Shown: positions 36,337 to 48,329 of the stretch, piece after piece | Numbering within the stretch: the first letter of the stretch is position 1 | Layout of the letters: the number at the start of each line of letters is the position of its first letter | Source of the DNA: Atrina japonica | Taxonomy: Eukaryota > Mollusca > Bivalvia > Pterioida > Pinnidae | Length of the DNA: 64,000 bases | Assembly: GCA_030159075.1 (NCBI GenBank) | Contig: BROG01000511.1 | Location: forward strand, 62,001 to 126,000 | Direction: 5' to 3' | Made by a program: the position numbers and the translations under genes | The notes under the pieces: model-generated | Database searches by the model: none | Seen by the model: the letters and a program-made list of their open reading frames with translations, nothing else | Told to the model about the DNA's origin: nothing

Positions 36337-37489
36337 ATGCGTAGAAGTGACTAAATTGATAGTGATTTAATTAGCAATAGATCTTTTTTTATACGTCATT
36401 TGACAATAATCAAGACTACAGATACATGTATACATGTTTACATTTGTATTGAGTTTTTTTTTCGTATGAAATGTATTAGCATAGGAACATGGGCTAATTG
36501 ATATGGTGATGACACTCAAATACAATAGTACAAACACCTCTGCTTTCTTTATTTTACCATACAATCAAGTGATGTGAATGATTTGCGATTCATATTGACT
36601 TTCAATTCCAAGGACGAAATCTACACAAATTAGACATAATTACACATCTTTCAGTTACATACATCTCTCACTGATTATATCTTTTCATTTGAGTTTAACT
36701 GTCAGTAAACTAAAAGTGGTCGTGGCCGGTCGACAGGGGGTGCTTACTCTTTCATGACACCTGATCCCACCTCAGAATCTTCCAATCTTTACCTAATTTA
36801 TAAACCATCTTATATTAATAATTTGGTATCTGCCATTTTTATAATTGTTATTGGTGTTATTACGTGATTTTGTTTTTCTTTAATTTGTTTTGGATTGTTT
36901 GGGAGGAGGGGCGTTACTGTATTATGTTACTTGTAAGTCTGAATACTCAGCTGTTTTTATTAGATATAAAGTAATCAAATTGGATTTTGGAATAATGACT
37001 AGTTATCCCATTAAAACAGATCTGGTACATACAGAATATTGCATACTATGTTTTTATAATGCATAAAAGTATATTTTTATAGTACATAGAAGTAATACAA
37101 TATACATTGTGCGACAACTCGTTTATACAGCAATACTAAGAAACTGATTACAGTGGAACGTTTCTATTAATTACAAGAATTAATACAATTACTAAGAATT
37201 AATACAAACTAACGCCACTTTGATGGAGGGATGTAAAATCTCCCAGTCTTGCCGAGTCATGAACTAACAAACTTTTGTGCACGAGGATTGAGATATCACC
37301 ATCCCTCCCTCATAATGGTGTTTGACTGTTTTAAATTCTCTCATGTTAAAACAGTAAAAGGAGCGAGAGTATCCATCTGAGACGACAAAAACATTTTAAA
37401 CAGTAAATCCGGTACTTCCAGAATGGACTTATCTCACCCTGCAGGGTGAAATAACATTTTCACCGACATCTAAATTCGCGGACAAATCA
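36337..37489. other. Intergenic with an R-family tail fragment
   Basis: Contains a plus-oriented tail fragment at about 36715-36780 (GGCCGGTCGACAGGGGGTGC, ACACCTGATCCCACCT) and an inverted pair GATGGAGGGATG / CATCCCTCC at 37200-37320. No gene is seen. Confidence 0.5.
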
Positions 37490-39695
37490 GTCTCAATATA
37501 AAAACTCTCAGATACCAAAGTATAAATCAATAGAAAGTCCAGGACATAGATACAAATCCGGTAAAAATGGACAAACACGGACCTCTGGAAACCAAGAGGT
37601 GGGATCAGGTGCCATGGAGGAGTAAGCATCCCCTGTCGACCGGTCACACCCGTCGTGAGTCCACAGTCAAGTTAAATGAAACACGTGAGAAGTGAATCTT
37701 CGTCACAATTGGTACAGACGTCTCAACAACCGACACCGAAAAGGTAACTCAACATTTCACTTAGTGAAACAGAGTAATCGCAAACAAGACTATTATACCG
37801 AACGTAAAATTTGCGGAACGTTGGCATTAAACGATATCCCTGTGTCAATAATTTGTCAGTGAGTAGTTTACCTCTGTATATGAAATCTTCATATGTTGTA
37901 CACGCCCTGGCATATCGGATCATTTGTGAAATATAAACTCCATATGCGGGTGGCTGAGGGATATTACTACTTAAATGTGGAAAATTTACGATGGGAAAGC
38001 CGAAATCGTCTAGTTAAGCTCTTAATTTACCGTCTGTGTCTATATTAAATAAAATGTCTAAATACGAAGCATGTGTCCTTGATTATGTTGTATCTAATTT
38101 CTCGTTCGCTGGGATATATCGCATTGGCATATGTATGAAAATTGTCATTATTAATTGACAAAACGTCGTCGATATATCTAAATGTCAAATTAAAGGACAC
38201 CGCTAACTTTTTCTTCTTTTGATGAAGTCTGCTTCGTATGAATAAAGGAACAGGTCGGCCAATAAAGGGGCACAATTGGTTCCCATTAGTTGAAAGACCA
38301 CGTCTCCGAACATTACAAATATATTGTCTATTAGAAATCCCAGCATGTTTTTTTTATCAACTTCATTGTATTTATGTGTAGAATCAGAGTGGTGTTGGAC
38401 AAAATAAGTATCCTGATAGCCAATCACTAGATATTTAAATTTTCGGGTACCACCTTTAGTGAAAAAACAGTTGTCTATGATGCTAAAAAGTCTTTCTTTT
38501 AATTTCTTATGTGGAATTGTTGTGTAAAGAGTAAAGAAGTCATAAATTTTGATACTGTGAATTCGAGAAAAATTGTGTGCCTTCAAATTTTCTAAAAGCT
38601 GTTTAGAATTTTTCAGCATCCACATCTGATTTACACAGCTTCTGGAATAAGCAACTGTGCAGTATTGTTGAAGATTCTCCTTAACTTCTTAACGGCTGTC
38701 AATATCTTGTTAAGGAGTAAAGATAAAGGTTTGGTAGAACATTTGCTGGATCCTGCTATGTATCTTTGCTTAACTGGGGTTTTATGAAGTTTAGGTATCC
38801 AATATAAATATGATTGCTCAAAATCGGTATCCGTTGTAGGTATATCAAATGAGCGTAATACGGACATGTGATTTTGAAGGATCTCGTCCTTTGAAAGTGA
38901 GCTACGTGTGTATGTAGAATTTCCAGAATTCGTATTAAACCCAAGTTCTTCTAATAAACAATTATAGTAATGTGCCTTACAAATAAAAACTATATTATTT
39001 GAGGCTTTGTCTGCTGGTACCAGTACATATTGGTCATGTAATCTATCCAGTTCAGTTACCACTTCTAGATCACTAAATACAGAGGGATAACGTGTTTTTA
39101 TAGTCCCTTTAAGTTTTCGAATACGAAATTTTATTAACCATCGCGTGGCTTTTAGCCATTTAGACAAAGTGTCTAGTTCTACGTCTTCGTGTTTGGCCCA
39201 TCGTCTAAAGTAAACTGAAATTCTTACGCCTATTAAAGGAACGGGCTTCCCGGTATTTAGGACCTCTTAAAATAAGATTTTTGAGGCTTTCATTTTCAAC
39301 AATAGAGACGTCGCCGGTGATGACATGAACGATAGGATTGTATTTGAAAGGATATGAAGCACATTAACATGTGACAGTGTTGTGTAGAAGATGGTTGATG
39401 TCTAGGCACTGCAAAACCTGTTTGTAATTGAATAGCTTGGATGCGATGCTAGGTGTATAGCTATATGAAATGCAAGGCGTGGTCTTCAATATAAAATATG
39501 GTGGAATACGGGACTGAACTTTTTTGTGATTTAGAACATTGCCAATGTTTAAAGCGTCTATGCCTTTATTTGTAAATGTAAGTTTAAGAAAAAGACGTTT
39601 TTGATCAGAACAGTCATCCTTTGTAACGCGTGCTGGCTAAAACAGTCTGTGATAAGCGATGTCCATTATAACGGAGTTCAGTATGAGAGAATGAT
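37490..39695 (-). pseudogene. Reverse transcriptase copy R5 (most complete)
   Basis: The best copy of the family. From its 5' end (39695) the minus strand encodes an N-terminal region (PSIASKLFNYKQVLQCLDIN), HVITGDVSIVENESLKNLIL, ADKASNNIVFICKAHYYNC, YWIPKLHKTPVKQRYIAGSS, a palm with YIDDVLSINND (YIDD at 38165-38176) and a C-terminus with TFRKFYVRYNSLVCDYSVSL. Stops and frameshifts break it in several places. The 3' tail runs to about 37490. No C-terminal GIY-YIG nuclease follows the RT. Penelope-like is the best guess, possibly of the permuted Naiad type that carries the nuclease upstream; this is uncertain. Confidence 0.8.
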
Positions 39696-40540
39696 ATAAT
39701 CTCTTAAATAGAGGATTTTAACTTATCTTATGTTTATTATGACTTTCCAAGAAATTGAATCTTAAATTCGAGGTGGTCTCCTGTTGGTTTTAGATGTAGT
39801 CCTATAATATAAGGCTTCGTTGGTTCACATGGTTTTCTTTCAACTTTTTTAAAAAAAAATCGGCATTAATAGTAAAAATAAATATCCAATAAAAACCGTT
39901 TAAAGCAAACGATTTGAAGCAACGAAGGCTTATATTGTGGGACTAGTTTTAAGTGTTCTGGTATAACAATAATTCATATAAATGTATAAACTGACAGTTT
40001 ATATTTCCTATTCTTGAACTTATTTTTTCCTTCAAATTAATTTCCATATTTTTTATCTTAAATCATCTCACGTGCTGCGATATGTTGTCCCTGGTATATT
40101 CCTATCCAGATCTTTAGACTGATTTTTTGGTGTGGTTGTACTTCAGTCTACAGTTCTGTGAACATTACTCTTTGCTCTCGTTTTTATTATTTGAAAGGTG
40201 TTTTACGCCAAACTTGCTCTCGTGAGAGAGAGAGAGAGAGAACGAGAGAGAGAGAGCACGTGTATGTTAAGTAGAATGCCTGTATTTACGGTTTTACCAG
40301 TATTTGGCGACCTAGACATTTTGTTTGAACATCCATGTTCGTAATGCAAATCTGTATTTGTTTTGCGATAACCTTTCAATATTATTATATAGATACCAAG
40401 TGAAAATCTCATTTTCTGAATGTGCGTCGTGTTATAGATAGATAATACATTATATGTAGATCCAGAACACGTTATACATATACTTATATCTACATATGTA
40501 CAGAAAGTCGTACAAGCTTATATGTCGCTTTACCAGGAAA
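39696..40540. other. Upstream region of the B-box gene
   Basis: AT-rich, with a short broken (GA)n run at about 40224-40257. Nothing else is recognised before the TATA box. Confidence 0.5.
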
Positions 40541-40551
40541 AAAATCTCAGC

Positions 40552-40559
40552 TATATAAA
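40552..40559 (+). promoter_or_regulatory. TATA box of the B-box/NHL gene
   Basis: TATATAAA centred about 38 bp before the ATG at 40594. With the usual 25-30 bp spacing, transcription would start almost at the ATG, giving a 5' leader of only about 10 nt. Either the leader is very short or this box is not the one used. Confidence 0.5.
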
Positions 40560-40593
40560 CCTCGTTTAATAACACGAGGACCTATATTTTAAT

Positions 40594-41628
40594 ATGATCG
40601 CTGAAGAGTACAGTTCTGCACAAGTAGTTGTGATATGTCAGATTTGCGAGACTGGAATACCTGAACAGGTATGTCATGAGTGTGATTATAAGTTATGTAA
40701 CATTTGTTCAGAGCACCACAAAACTAATTTTCCAAAGCATACCATCTTAAAGCGAGACACACCTGTACGTCGACAGATACTAAGTATACATTCGAAGCAA
40801 GACGAAAATTATAATGTGTGCGCAGAGGTAGAAAAAAGTATAAACGTAGGATTTACTGTCAAATATATTGTCCCAAAGAATCCGTCAATGATTTGGATTG
40901 CTGGACAATATGATGATGCCATTTCTTTGTATAGTAGAAATGGATTACGTGAAAAAATAATTTGCGTTGGATTTACCATTTCCGGTTTTGACATCACACC
41001 TTCTAATGACCTCGTGTTTGCTGATTTTGAAGGCAATCGGATCATAATTGGATTCAGATGTGGACAAAATGAAATAACTGTTCCGGTAATTGGACCCAGA
41101 GGTATTTATTGTACATCTAAACAAGATATTCTATCAACTCAATGGAACAAAGAGACAGGTGAGGGTATGGTAGTGCGCTATTCAATGAAAGGTGAAGAAC
41201 GTAAGGTCATTAAGCTGGATGAGCACGGCAAACGGTTATACCAATGTCCAGCTAAAGTAGTCGAAAATGGTAATTCTGATATATGTGTGGTAGACACAAT
41301 AGCCAGAAAAATCATTGTAGTAAACGAGGATGGCAAGCTCAGATTCACCTACGATGGAAACACCGCATTTCAACGTCAAAATAAATTTTATCCCGGGGAT
41401 ATATGTACAGACCACTATCACGAGATTTTAGTTACGGACACTTTAAATAATTTTGTGGACATTTTAGATTGTGCTGGTCAGTTGAAAGTTCTTATATCCA
41501 CTGAAAGTTTGTCAGTGAAAGGTCCATTGAGTTTAGCGGTTGACCAGAAAGAAAAGCTATGGATGTCTTTTTTGAAGGGTAAAATCGTTAATGTTAGATA
41601 TTATTTGGACTACCAGAACGCTGAGTAA
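40594..41628 (+). CDS. B-box zinc-finger protein with NHL-like propeller (TRIM-like)
   Basis: An intact single-exon frame of 344 residues. The B-box is at residues 15-49: Cys15, Cys18, Cys27, Cys30, Cys35, Cys38 and His41/42 and His49 as zinc ligands. There is no RING before it and no obvious coiled coil after it. Residues ~60-340 form repeats of NHL/six-bladed propeller type (SDICVVDTIARKIIVVNEDG, EILVTDTLNNFVDIL, LSLAVDQKEKLW). TRIM proteins with a C-terminal NHL domain are usually E3 ligases; without a RING this one may bind ligands or partners only. Intronless B-box/NHL genes form large families in bivalves, some linked to immunity (family knowledge; function here is inferred). It could derive from a retrocopy. 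No disablement is seen. Confidence 0.85.
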   Translation: MIAEEYSSAQVVVICQICETGIPEQVCHECDYKLCNICSEHHKTNFPKHTILKRDTPVRRQILSIHSKQDENYNVCAEVEKSINVGFTVKYIVPKNPSMIWIAGQYDDAISLYSRNGLREKIICVGFTISGFDITPSNDLVFADFEGNRIIIGFRCGQNEITVPVIGPRGIYCTSKQDILSTQWNKETGEGMVVRYSMKGEERKVIKLDEHGKRLYQCPAKVVENGNSDICVVDTIARKIIVVNEDGKLRFTYDGNTAFQRQNKFYPGDICTDHYHEILVTDTLNNFVDILDCAGQLKVLISTESLSVKGPLSLAVDQKEKLWMSFLKGKIVNVRYYLDYQNAE

Positions 41629-41759
41629 CTAATAGTATGAATTGTAATGGGGTTTTTTTATTTCCCCGAGTGTTATATGTAGTAAAAATGCCTAACAAAT
41701 TAAATTTGGTGTGACAGACAGATGACAGTTTCAATAATAATAATAATATTTAGTATTAG

Positions 41760-41765
41760 AATAAA
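41760..41765 (+). terminator. Poly(A) signal of the B-box gene
   Basis: AATAAA 132 bp beyond the stop of the B-box gene. The placement fits a short 3' UTR. Confidence 0.6.
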
Positions 41766-41825
41766 TTCTAAATCTACTGTAAATCTTAATTTTAGTGTAT
41801 GGTCAGCAAATAGCACCTTTAACCT

Positions 41826-41903
41826 GTTGTGTGCCAGAGGGCCATTACAGTGGCCCAACTTATAGAGCCTAAAAATGCCAGAGGGCCACTTTAGTGGCCC
41901 AAA
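41826..41903. repeat. Tandem pair of GGCC hairpins
   Basis: Two copies of TGCCAGAGGGCCAYTWYAGT followed by GGCCCAA, about 45 bp apart. The second has perfect 8-bp arms GGGCCACT / AGTGGCCC with a 2-nt loop; the first has 6-bp arms. The sequence before them is TTAACCTGTTGTGTGCCAG. TTAA followed by CCTGTTG resembles a piggyBac-type end, but no matching opposite end was found. Confidence 0.6.
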
Positions 41904-42818
41904 TTACATATAAAGTAATTAACATTTATTGGTGTATAAAACATGATTTTGAATTTAATATACATTTGATAAATGATGACATTAGTTTCTAAAAATATTT
42001 AAAGCAATTTAACAATATTAAATTGCGTAATATACTATGAAATGACGTCATTTAATACCATGTTGTGACGTCATTATTTTCTTCGCAAACTTGATATTCA
42101 GCAGTATTTGGTGAAAAGGTTTTCGTCTAGAAAACCAAACTGAAATCCAAATGGACAGGAGGGGTCATGGAATATGTGTAGATGTGAATCACAGCCCGTA
42201 ACCTATTTTTACTTATTTTTCTCAAATTTAAGCGAGTTTTTTGTTTGTTTGCATATATATCTAGATCAACACCACAATGTATAATAAAACTTTTGAATAC
42301 GATATATTTCGTCACATCGACATGATATGATTTGATTATGATACGACTCTAAGAAAGATTGACGAAACAGGGTCCGAAGTCACCAACTGTACTTAAGTAT
42401 AAACTCATGCTCAAATATGCAAAATTTACTCAACTTTATTCTCAAGCTCAAAATGGAAGTCAGCAGTTTTTTTTAGCACAAACTCAAGCTCAAGTAAGAT
42501 GGCATACTTACAAAACTATGTGAAGTAACTGCAACTTCTATAGGTCTCATTAATATTATTTATGAACAGTCAACATGAATTCATGTACATGTTAATGAAA
42601 ACTGATAAACGTAATAAACAGTTTCGAATATACATTTTGATCTCTTTTGTAAAACTATATCTTTGGTATTGTTGATGATATTTATAAATTTATTTATATG
42701 TTCTTCCATTTCCCCATTTTATATATAATGCATAGTAAAAAACAACAGGGGCAAAGGTTATTCACAAATTATCATAAACGTAAAACTAGCTTAACTGTAA
42801 ATATTATGCTCTACAAAT

Positions 42819-42911
42819 CACAGGTTCCTGTGGACAGGACCGTAACTCTTAGTGCCCCTTTCCCCATGACTCCCTCCTTTTTATAAATGGTCCTGTCCAC
42901 AAGTACCTGTG
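42819..42911. mobile_element. 93-bp hAT-like MITE with 8-bp target duplication
   Basis: The left arm CACAGGTTCCTGTGGACAGG + ACC pairs with the right arm GGTCCTGTCCACAAGTACCT + GTG over 23 bp with two mismatches. CTACAAAT flanks both sides (42811-42818 and 42912-42919). The 8-bp duplication is the hallmark of hAT elements. It encodes nothing. Confidence 0.85.
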
Positions 42912-42919
42912 CTACAAAT

Positions 42920-44115
42920 GTGATTTGGGATACAACATTCTTCAGTGCGCATGCACTGATTCAACAAACAAATTTGACGTAACATGTGCTTGTTTCTTTC
43001 AAGATTGATATTCACGCTGTTTGACAAGGTTCGCGATTGACACGGAAATTCATACATAGCTCTTCATATCTAGATACTCTGGTGACTTTCAATAAAAATA
43101 AAATCCATATGCTAAAAACTTTATAAGTAAATATACAGGCTATCATTCGACGAAGAAATGTTATCTAAGTTCGTCTCGTCATACATAATCATCAATAGCT
43201 CCTCGATAATCTAGGAAAATTTATGTAGATTTCCCTACCCCTGAATGTTATGCTATGTCCACACTTTTATTCCGATGGTATTTATTACAAAACTTTTTTT
43301 GACGCTAGATAATTGAAATAGTTATAGTATAGATCCTGAATCATTTCTAATTAATTGCGTTGTTGTTACAAATCGCATGACGACGGAGCACGTATATCAA
43401 TACATATTTTAACTTAATTATTTTCATTTTATGCATTATTTTACATGTATATTATCTCATTCAATATTGTTATAACATTTACAGAAAAACCTGTAAAAAG
43501 ATCTACTAAACGTCGATATAATTTGACATTTTTTGTATCTGCGTTGAGGTAGATAGATTGTCATACCCCTTTCCTCACTTACAAAGCGATTTTGCTACGC
43601 AGGTTTATCCAAGGTACACTGATAAAAAGTTAGTGCATGAAAAAAATTCAATGCTTATTACGTAACAGTATATAAAATTATACGGAGCCGTAAGCAATTG
43701 GTTTTTTTATGTTTATATTGTACTTTCAATTCTATTATAAGCTTCCTATTTTTGACAAAACTTGCAGAAGTTTAACACGTGATCGTGTGAAGCTAAATTG
43801 CTTTATTTGTGAAAAGAAAAGTTGACAGCAGTCAACAGGGGTCTTCATAGAAGCAGACATGCTGACAAGATTAATTTGAACAGAATTTTTAATATTGTTC
43901 TAAACATTTATCATCAAAGTGATCAAAGCTGTGTGTTATTTATGTATAATTCGCATGAACAACACTACAATTGACAAAAATGTAAAGAATCGTTGCTAAA
44001 TTGGTACATCCGATGGCTGTGACGTCATCGATAAAACCTGTTGTAAATTATTTGAAGGCATAAAATCGCTCTGGCATTCCTTTTTCGGAAGTAACTGTTG
44101 AATCGTACATACCGA
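42920..44115. other. Intergenic, nothing recognised
   Basis: AT-rich sequence with no supported gene or repeat before the minisatellite at 44116. Confidence 0.4.
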
Positions 44116-44890
44116 CCATGACCAGGAGTTATCTCACATGTTATTGTTGTATCGCCAATACTGATTGCATCCAAGAGTTATCTTTTATGTTATTGTTGTA
44201 TCGCCAAAACCGATTGTATCCAAGAGTTATCTCCCATGTTATTGTTGTATCGCCAAAACCGATTGCACCCAATTGTTATCTCCCATGTTATTGTTGTATC
44301 GCCAATACTGATTATAACCAAGAGTTATCTTCCTCGTTATTATTGTTGTATTACCAATACCGATTGTACCCAAAAGTTATCTCCCATGTTATTGTTGTAT
44401 CGGCAATACCGATTGTAACGAAGAGTTATCTCCTATGATTTTGTTGTATCACCAATACGGATTGTGCCATAGAGTTATCTACCATGTAATTGTTTTATCG
44501 ACAACATTGATTGTAACCAAGAGTTATCTCCCATGTTATTGTTGTATCGCCAAAACCGATTGCACCCAATTGTTATCTCCCATGTTATTGTTGTATCGCC
44601 AATACTGATTATAACCAAGAGTTATCTTCCTCGTTATTATTGTTGTATTACCAATACCGATTGTACCCAAAAGTTATCTCCCATGTTATTGTTGTATCGG
44701 CAATACCGATTGTAACGAAGAGTTATCTCCTATGATTTTGTTGTATCACCAATACCGATTGTGCCATAGAGTTATCTACCATGTAATTGTTTTATCGACA
44801 ACATTGATTGTAACCAAGAGTTATCTCCCTTGTTATTGTTGTATCGCAAATACCAATTGTAACGAAAAGTTATCTCCTACTCTGTCGTCT
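44116..44890. repeat. 49-bp minisatellite with a 297-bp higher-order repeat
   Basis: About 16 units of AGAGTTATCTCCCATGTTAT, TGTTGTATCGCCAATACCGA, TTGTAACCA. Six units form a block of 297 bp that is repeated almost exactly (from about 44223 and about 44520), so identical 60-residue translations start at 44236 and 44533. This implies a recent block duplication. Confidence 0.9.
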
Positions 44891-45470
44891 TTACCAATCG
44901 TTTCCAGGCGTAGTTAGTTTAAACATTTTATTTCAATATATCATGAAATGGGATTGGGCAAAAGTTATACCAACATTACATAAAGCCCTCTCCAGGCGTA
45001 GTCTGTCGTCTCTACCAAGCGTTACTCTGTCGTCTTTACCAATCGTCAAGGCGTACTCTGTCGTCTTTACCAATCGTTTCCAAGCGTAGTCTGTCGTCTT
45101 TACCAATCGGCAAGGCGTACTCTGTCGTCTTTACCAATCGTTTCCAGGCGTACTCTGTCGTCTTTACCAAGCATTACTCTGTCATCTTTACCAATCGTCA
45201 AGGCGTACTCTGTCGTCTTTAACAATCGTCAAGGCGTACTCTGTCGTCTTTACAAATCGTTTCTAGGCATACTCTGTCGTCATTACCAATCGTTTCCAGG
45301 CATAGTCTGACATCTTTACCAATCGTTTCCAGGCGTAATCTGTTTTCTTTACTAATCGTTTCCAGGCGTAGTCTGTCGTCATTACCATTCGTTTCCAGGC
45401 GTAGTCTGTCGTCTTACCAATCATTTCCAGGCGTAGTCTGTTGTCTTTGCCAGTCGTTTCCAGGCGTAAT
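44885..45470. repeat. 33-bp minisatellite
   Basis: About 16 units of TAGTCTGTCGTCTTTACCAA, TCGTTTCCAGGCG, with a shorter variant CAATCGTCAAGGCG. It directly follows the 49-bp array and is an unrelated sequence. Confidence 0.9.
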
Positions 45471-45989
45471 CTCCCATTTTATTGTTGCACTGTCTATTGT
45501 GACACGGAGCAATATCCTGTGAATCGCCTATACCACCCGAGATTTGTATACTTGTATCGTACACATCATGAAGATTAACACTTTGGTATCTGTGATTATG
45601 TATTTTATATTACTGATTTATACCCCTCCTTTAATATAGCAACATATTGTAGAAAATAATGTGATATATGTGGTTCTAGGTACTTAAGATATGGCGTTAA
45701 TTCTTGTTTGTGACCTACAGGTAGGCCTATATCGTGCTTACACTGTTTGGAGCAGAGTTTTCTCGATGAAGCCTTCGTCACGAAAACACTGTTTCAAACA
45801 CAATATTTGTGATATACGTGTCACATTGGGTATTTTAAAACAAAAACGAAACACCCATTGAGGTAATTCTATAAAATTGCATACTGGTGTTTATACTAAA
45901 ATTACATTTCAGATATCATATAGGAAAATAAATATTAACTTAATTAACTTTTAATGTGCAAACCAGGTTTGATTCAGTTTTGCAGGCTA
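45471..45989. other. Intergenic with an R-family end fragment
   Basis: About 45540-45615 resembles the 3' terminus of the R family on the plus strand (ACTTTGGTATCTGTGATTAT). Otherwise nothing. Confidence 0.4.
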
Positions 45990-47880
45990 ACATAATATAA
46001 AAAATCTCCGATACCAAAGTATAAATCAATACAATGTCCAGGACATAGATACAAGTCCGGTAAAAATGGACAAACACGGACCTATGAAAACCAACAGGTG
46101 GGATCAGGTGCCATGGAGGAGTAAGCATCCCCTGTCGACCGGTTACACCCGCCATGAGTCCACAGTCATGTCCATTGAAATACATGAGGAGTGAATCCTC
46201 GTCACAATTGGTACAGACGTCTCAACAACCGCCAACGAATAGACAACTCAACATTTCACTTAGTGAAACAGAGTAATCGCAAACAAGACTATTATACCGT
46301 AAAATTTGCGGAACGTTGACATTAAACGCAGTTTTTTATATGCCTGTGTCAATAATTTGTCAGTGAGTAGTTTACCTCCGTATATGAAATCTTCATATGT
46401 TGTGCACGCCCTGGCATATCGGATCATTTGTGAATTATAAACTCCATATGCGGGTGACTGAGGGATATTACTACTTAAATGTGGAAAATTTACGATGGGA
46501 AAGCCGAAATCGTCGCGTTTACCAATTTCCCGTCTGTGTCTATTTTAAGTAAAATGTCTAGGTATGAATCTTGATTCTGTTGTATCTTTAATTTTTAGTC
46601 CGCTGGGATATATCGCATTGGCATATGTATGAAAATTGTCATTATTAATTGACAAAACGTCGTCGATATATCTAAATGTCAAATTAAAGGACACCGCTAA
46701 CTTTTTCTTCTTTTGATTCAGCAGTTTCTGAATGAAGTCTGCTTCGTATGAATAAACGAACAGGTCGGCCAATAAAGGGTCACAATTGGTTCCCATAGGA
46801 ATGTCGACAGTTTGTTGAAAGACCACGTCTCCGTACATTACAAATATATTGTCTATTAGAAATTCCAGCATGTTTTTTATATCAACTTCATTGTATTTAT
46901 GTGTAGAATCAGAGTAGGGTTGGACAAAATAAGTATCCTGATAGCCAATAACTAGATATTTAAATTTTCGATTACCACCTTTTGTGAAAAAAAAACATTT
47001 GTCTATGATGCTAAAAAGTCTTTCTTTTAATTTTCAATGTGGAATAGTTGTGTAAAGAGTAAAGAAGCCACATGTTTTGATACTGTGAATTCCAGAAAAA
47101 TTGTGTGCCTTCAAATTTTCTAAAACCTGTTAAGAAATTTTAGTATCCACATCTGATTTACACCGCTTCTTTACTGTACAGTTTTTGTTGAAGTTTCTCC
47201 TTAAAGGCTGTCAATATTTTGGTAAGGAGTAAAGATAAAGGTTTGGTAGAACATTTGCTGGATCCTGCTATGTATCTTTGCTTGTATGGGGTTTTATGAA
47301 GTTTAGGTATCCAATATAATTATGGTAGCTCAAAATCGGTATCCGTTGTAGGTAAATCAAATAAGCGTAATACGGACACTTGAGTTTGAAGGATCTCGTC
47401 CTTTGAAAGTGAGCTACGTGTGTATGTAGGATTACCAGAATTCGTATTAAACCACAGTTCTTCTAATAAACAATTATATTAATGTGCCTTACTAATATAA
47501 ACTATATTGTTTGAGGCTTTGTCTGCTGGTACCAGTACATATTGGTCATGTAATCTATCCAGTTCAGTTACTACTTCTGGATCACTAAATACAGAGGGAT
47601 AACGTATTTTCACAGTCCCTTTGAGTTTTCGAATACGAGATTTTATCAACCATCGTATGGCTTTTAGCCATTCAGACAAAGTGTCTGGTTCTACGTCTTC
47701 ATGTTTGGCTCATCGTCTGACATAATCTGCGACAGAATTCATAACTAAACTGAAATTCTGACGTCAATTAAAGGAACGGCCTACTCGGTATTTAGGGCCC
47801 TTTAAAATAAGATTTTTGAGGCTTTCATTTTCAACAATAAAACGTCGCCGGTGATGACATGTCCGATACCCTGAAAGTAA
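45990..47880 (-). pseudogene. Reverse transcriptase copy R6
   Basis: Close to R5 in order and sequence. It retains IPMGTNCDPLLADLF, YIDDVLSINND (YIDD at 46659-46670), VTELDRLHDQYVLVPADKAS and VENESLKNLILKGPKYR. The tail includes ATACCAAAGTATAAATCAAT and GGGATCAGGTGCCATGGAGG. It is broken by stops and frameshifts. It is shorter than R5 at the 5' end (ends near 47880). Confidence 0.8.
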
Positions 47881-48329
47881 ATGTCGAAAGAAGTAGAACC
47901 TGGGCATTTCCAATATGTAAAATATTTTGAAACACAAGTGTAGGCCTAGAATTGACATACGGCTCATTTTAAAATAGTTCCTTTTATTTTCAGTTTCGTA
48001 AATGTAATTGTAAGCTGGTGGTTAATTTCATATTTGAATATCAGATATTGATTTGACATAGTAACATGGTTCAAGCTATCGTTGTCATTATGTCATAAAA
48101 TTAGTAAGATTTTTTAAAAGACAGTTGTATTAATTTGTACTCTAACAAGTGATATTTAAGCCACAGTCAATAGTGTGTCGTGAAACAAATTTTCACAAAA
48201 GGAAGTTCTCCTTAACTTATCGCATTTCCGCAGATTTAAACCCAAATCTTTTCAGTACATAAAATCAACAAGAATAACGCTTGTTCTCAGGAGGTCAACG
48301 GGTTCATATACATATGGTCAATATTGGAC
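47881..48329. other. Intergenic, nothing recognised
   Basis: No gene, array or element end was found. Confidence 0.4.

Noticed and set aside
44118..44917. Tandem repeat proteins of 60-106 residues
   Set aside because: Direct translation of the 49-bp array; the frame changes with unit length.
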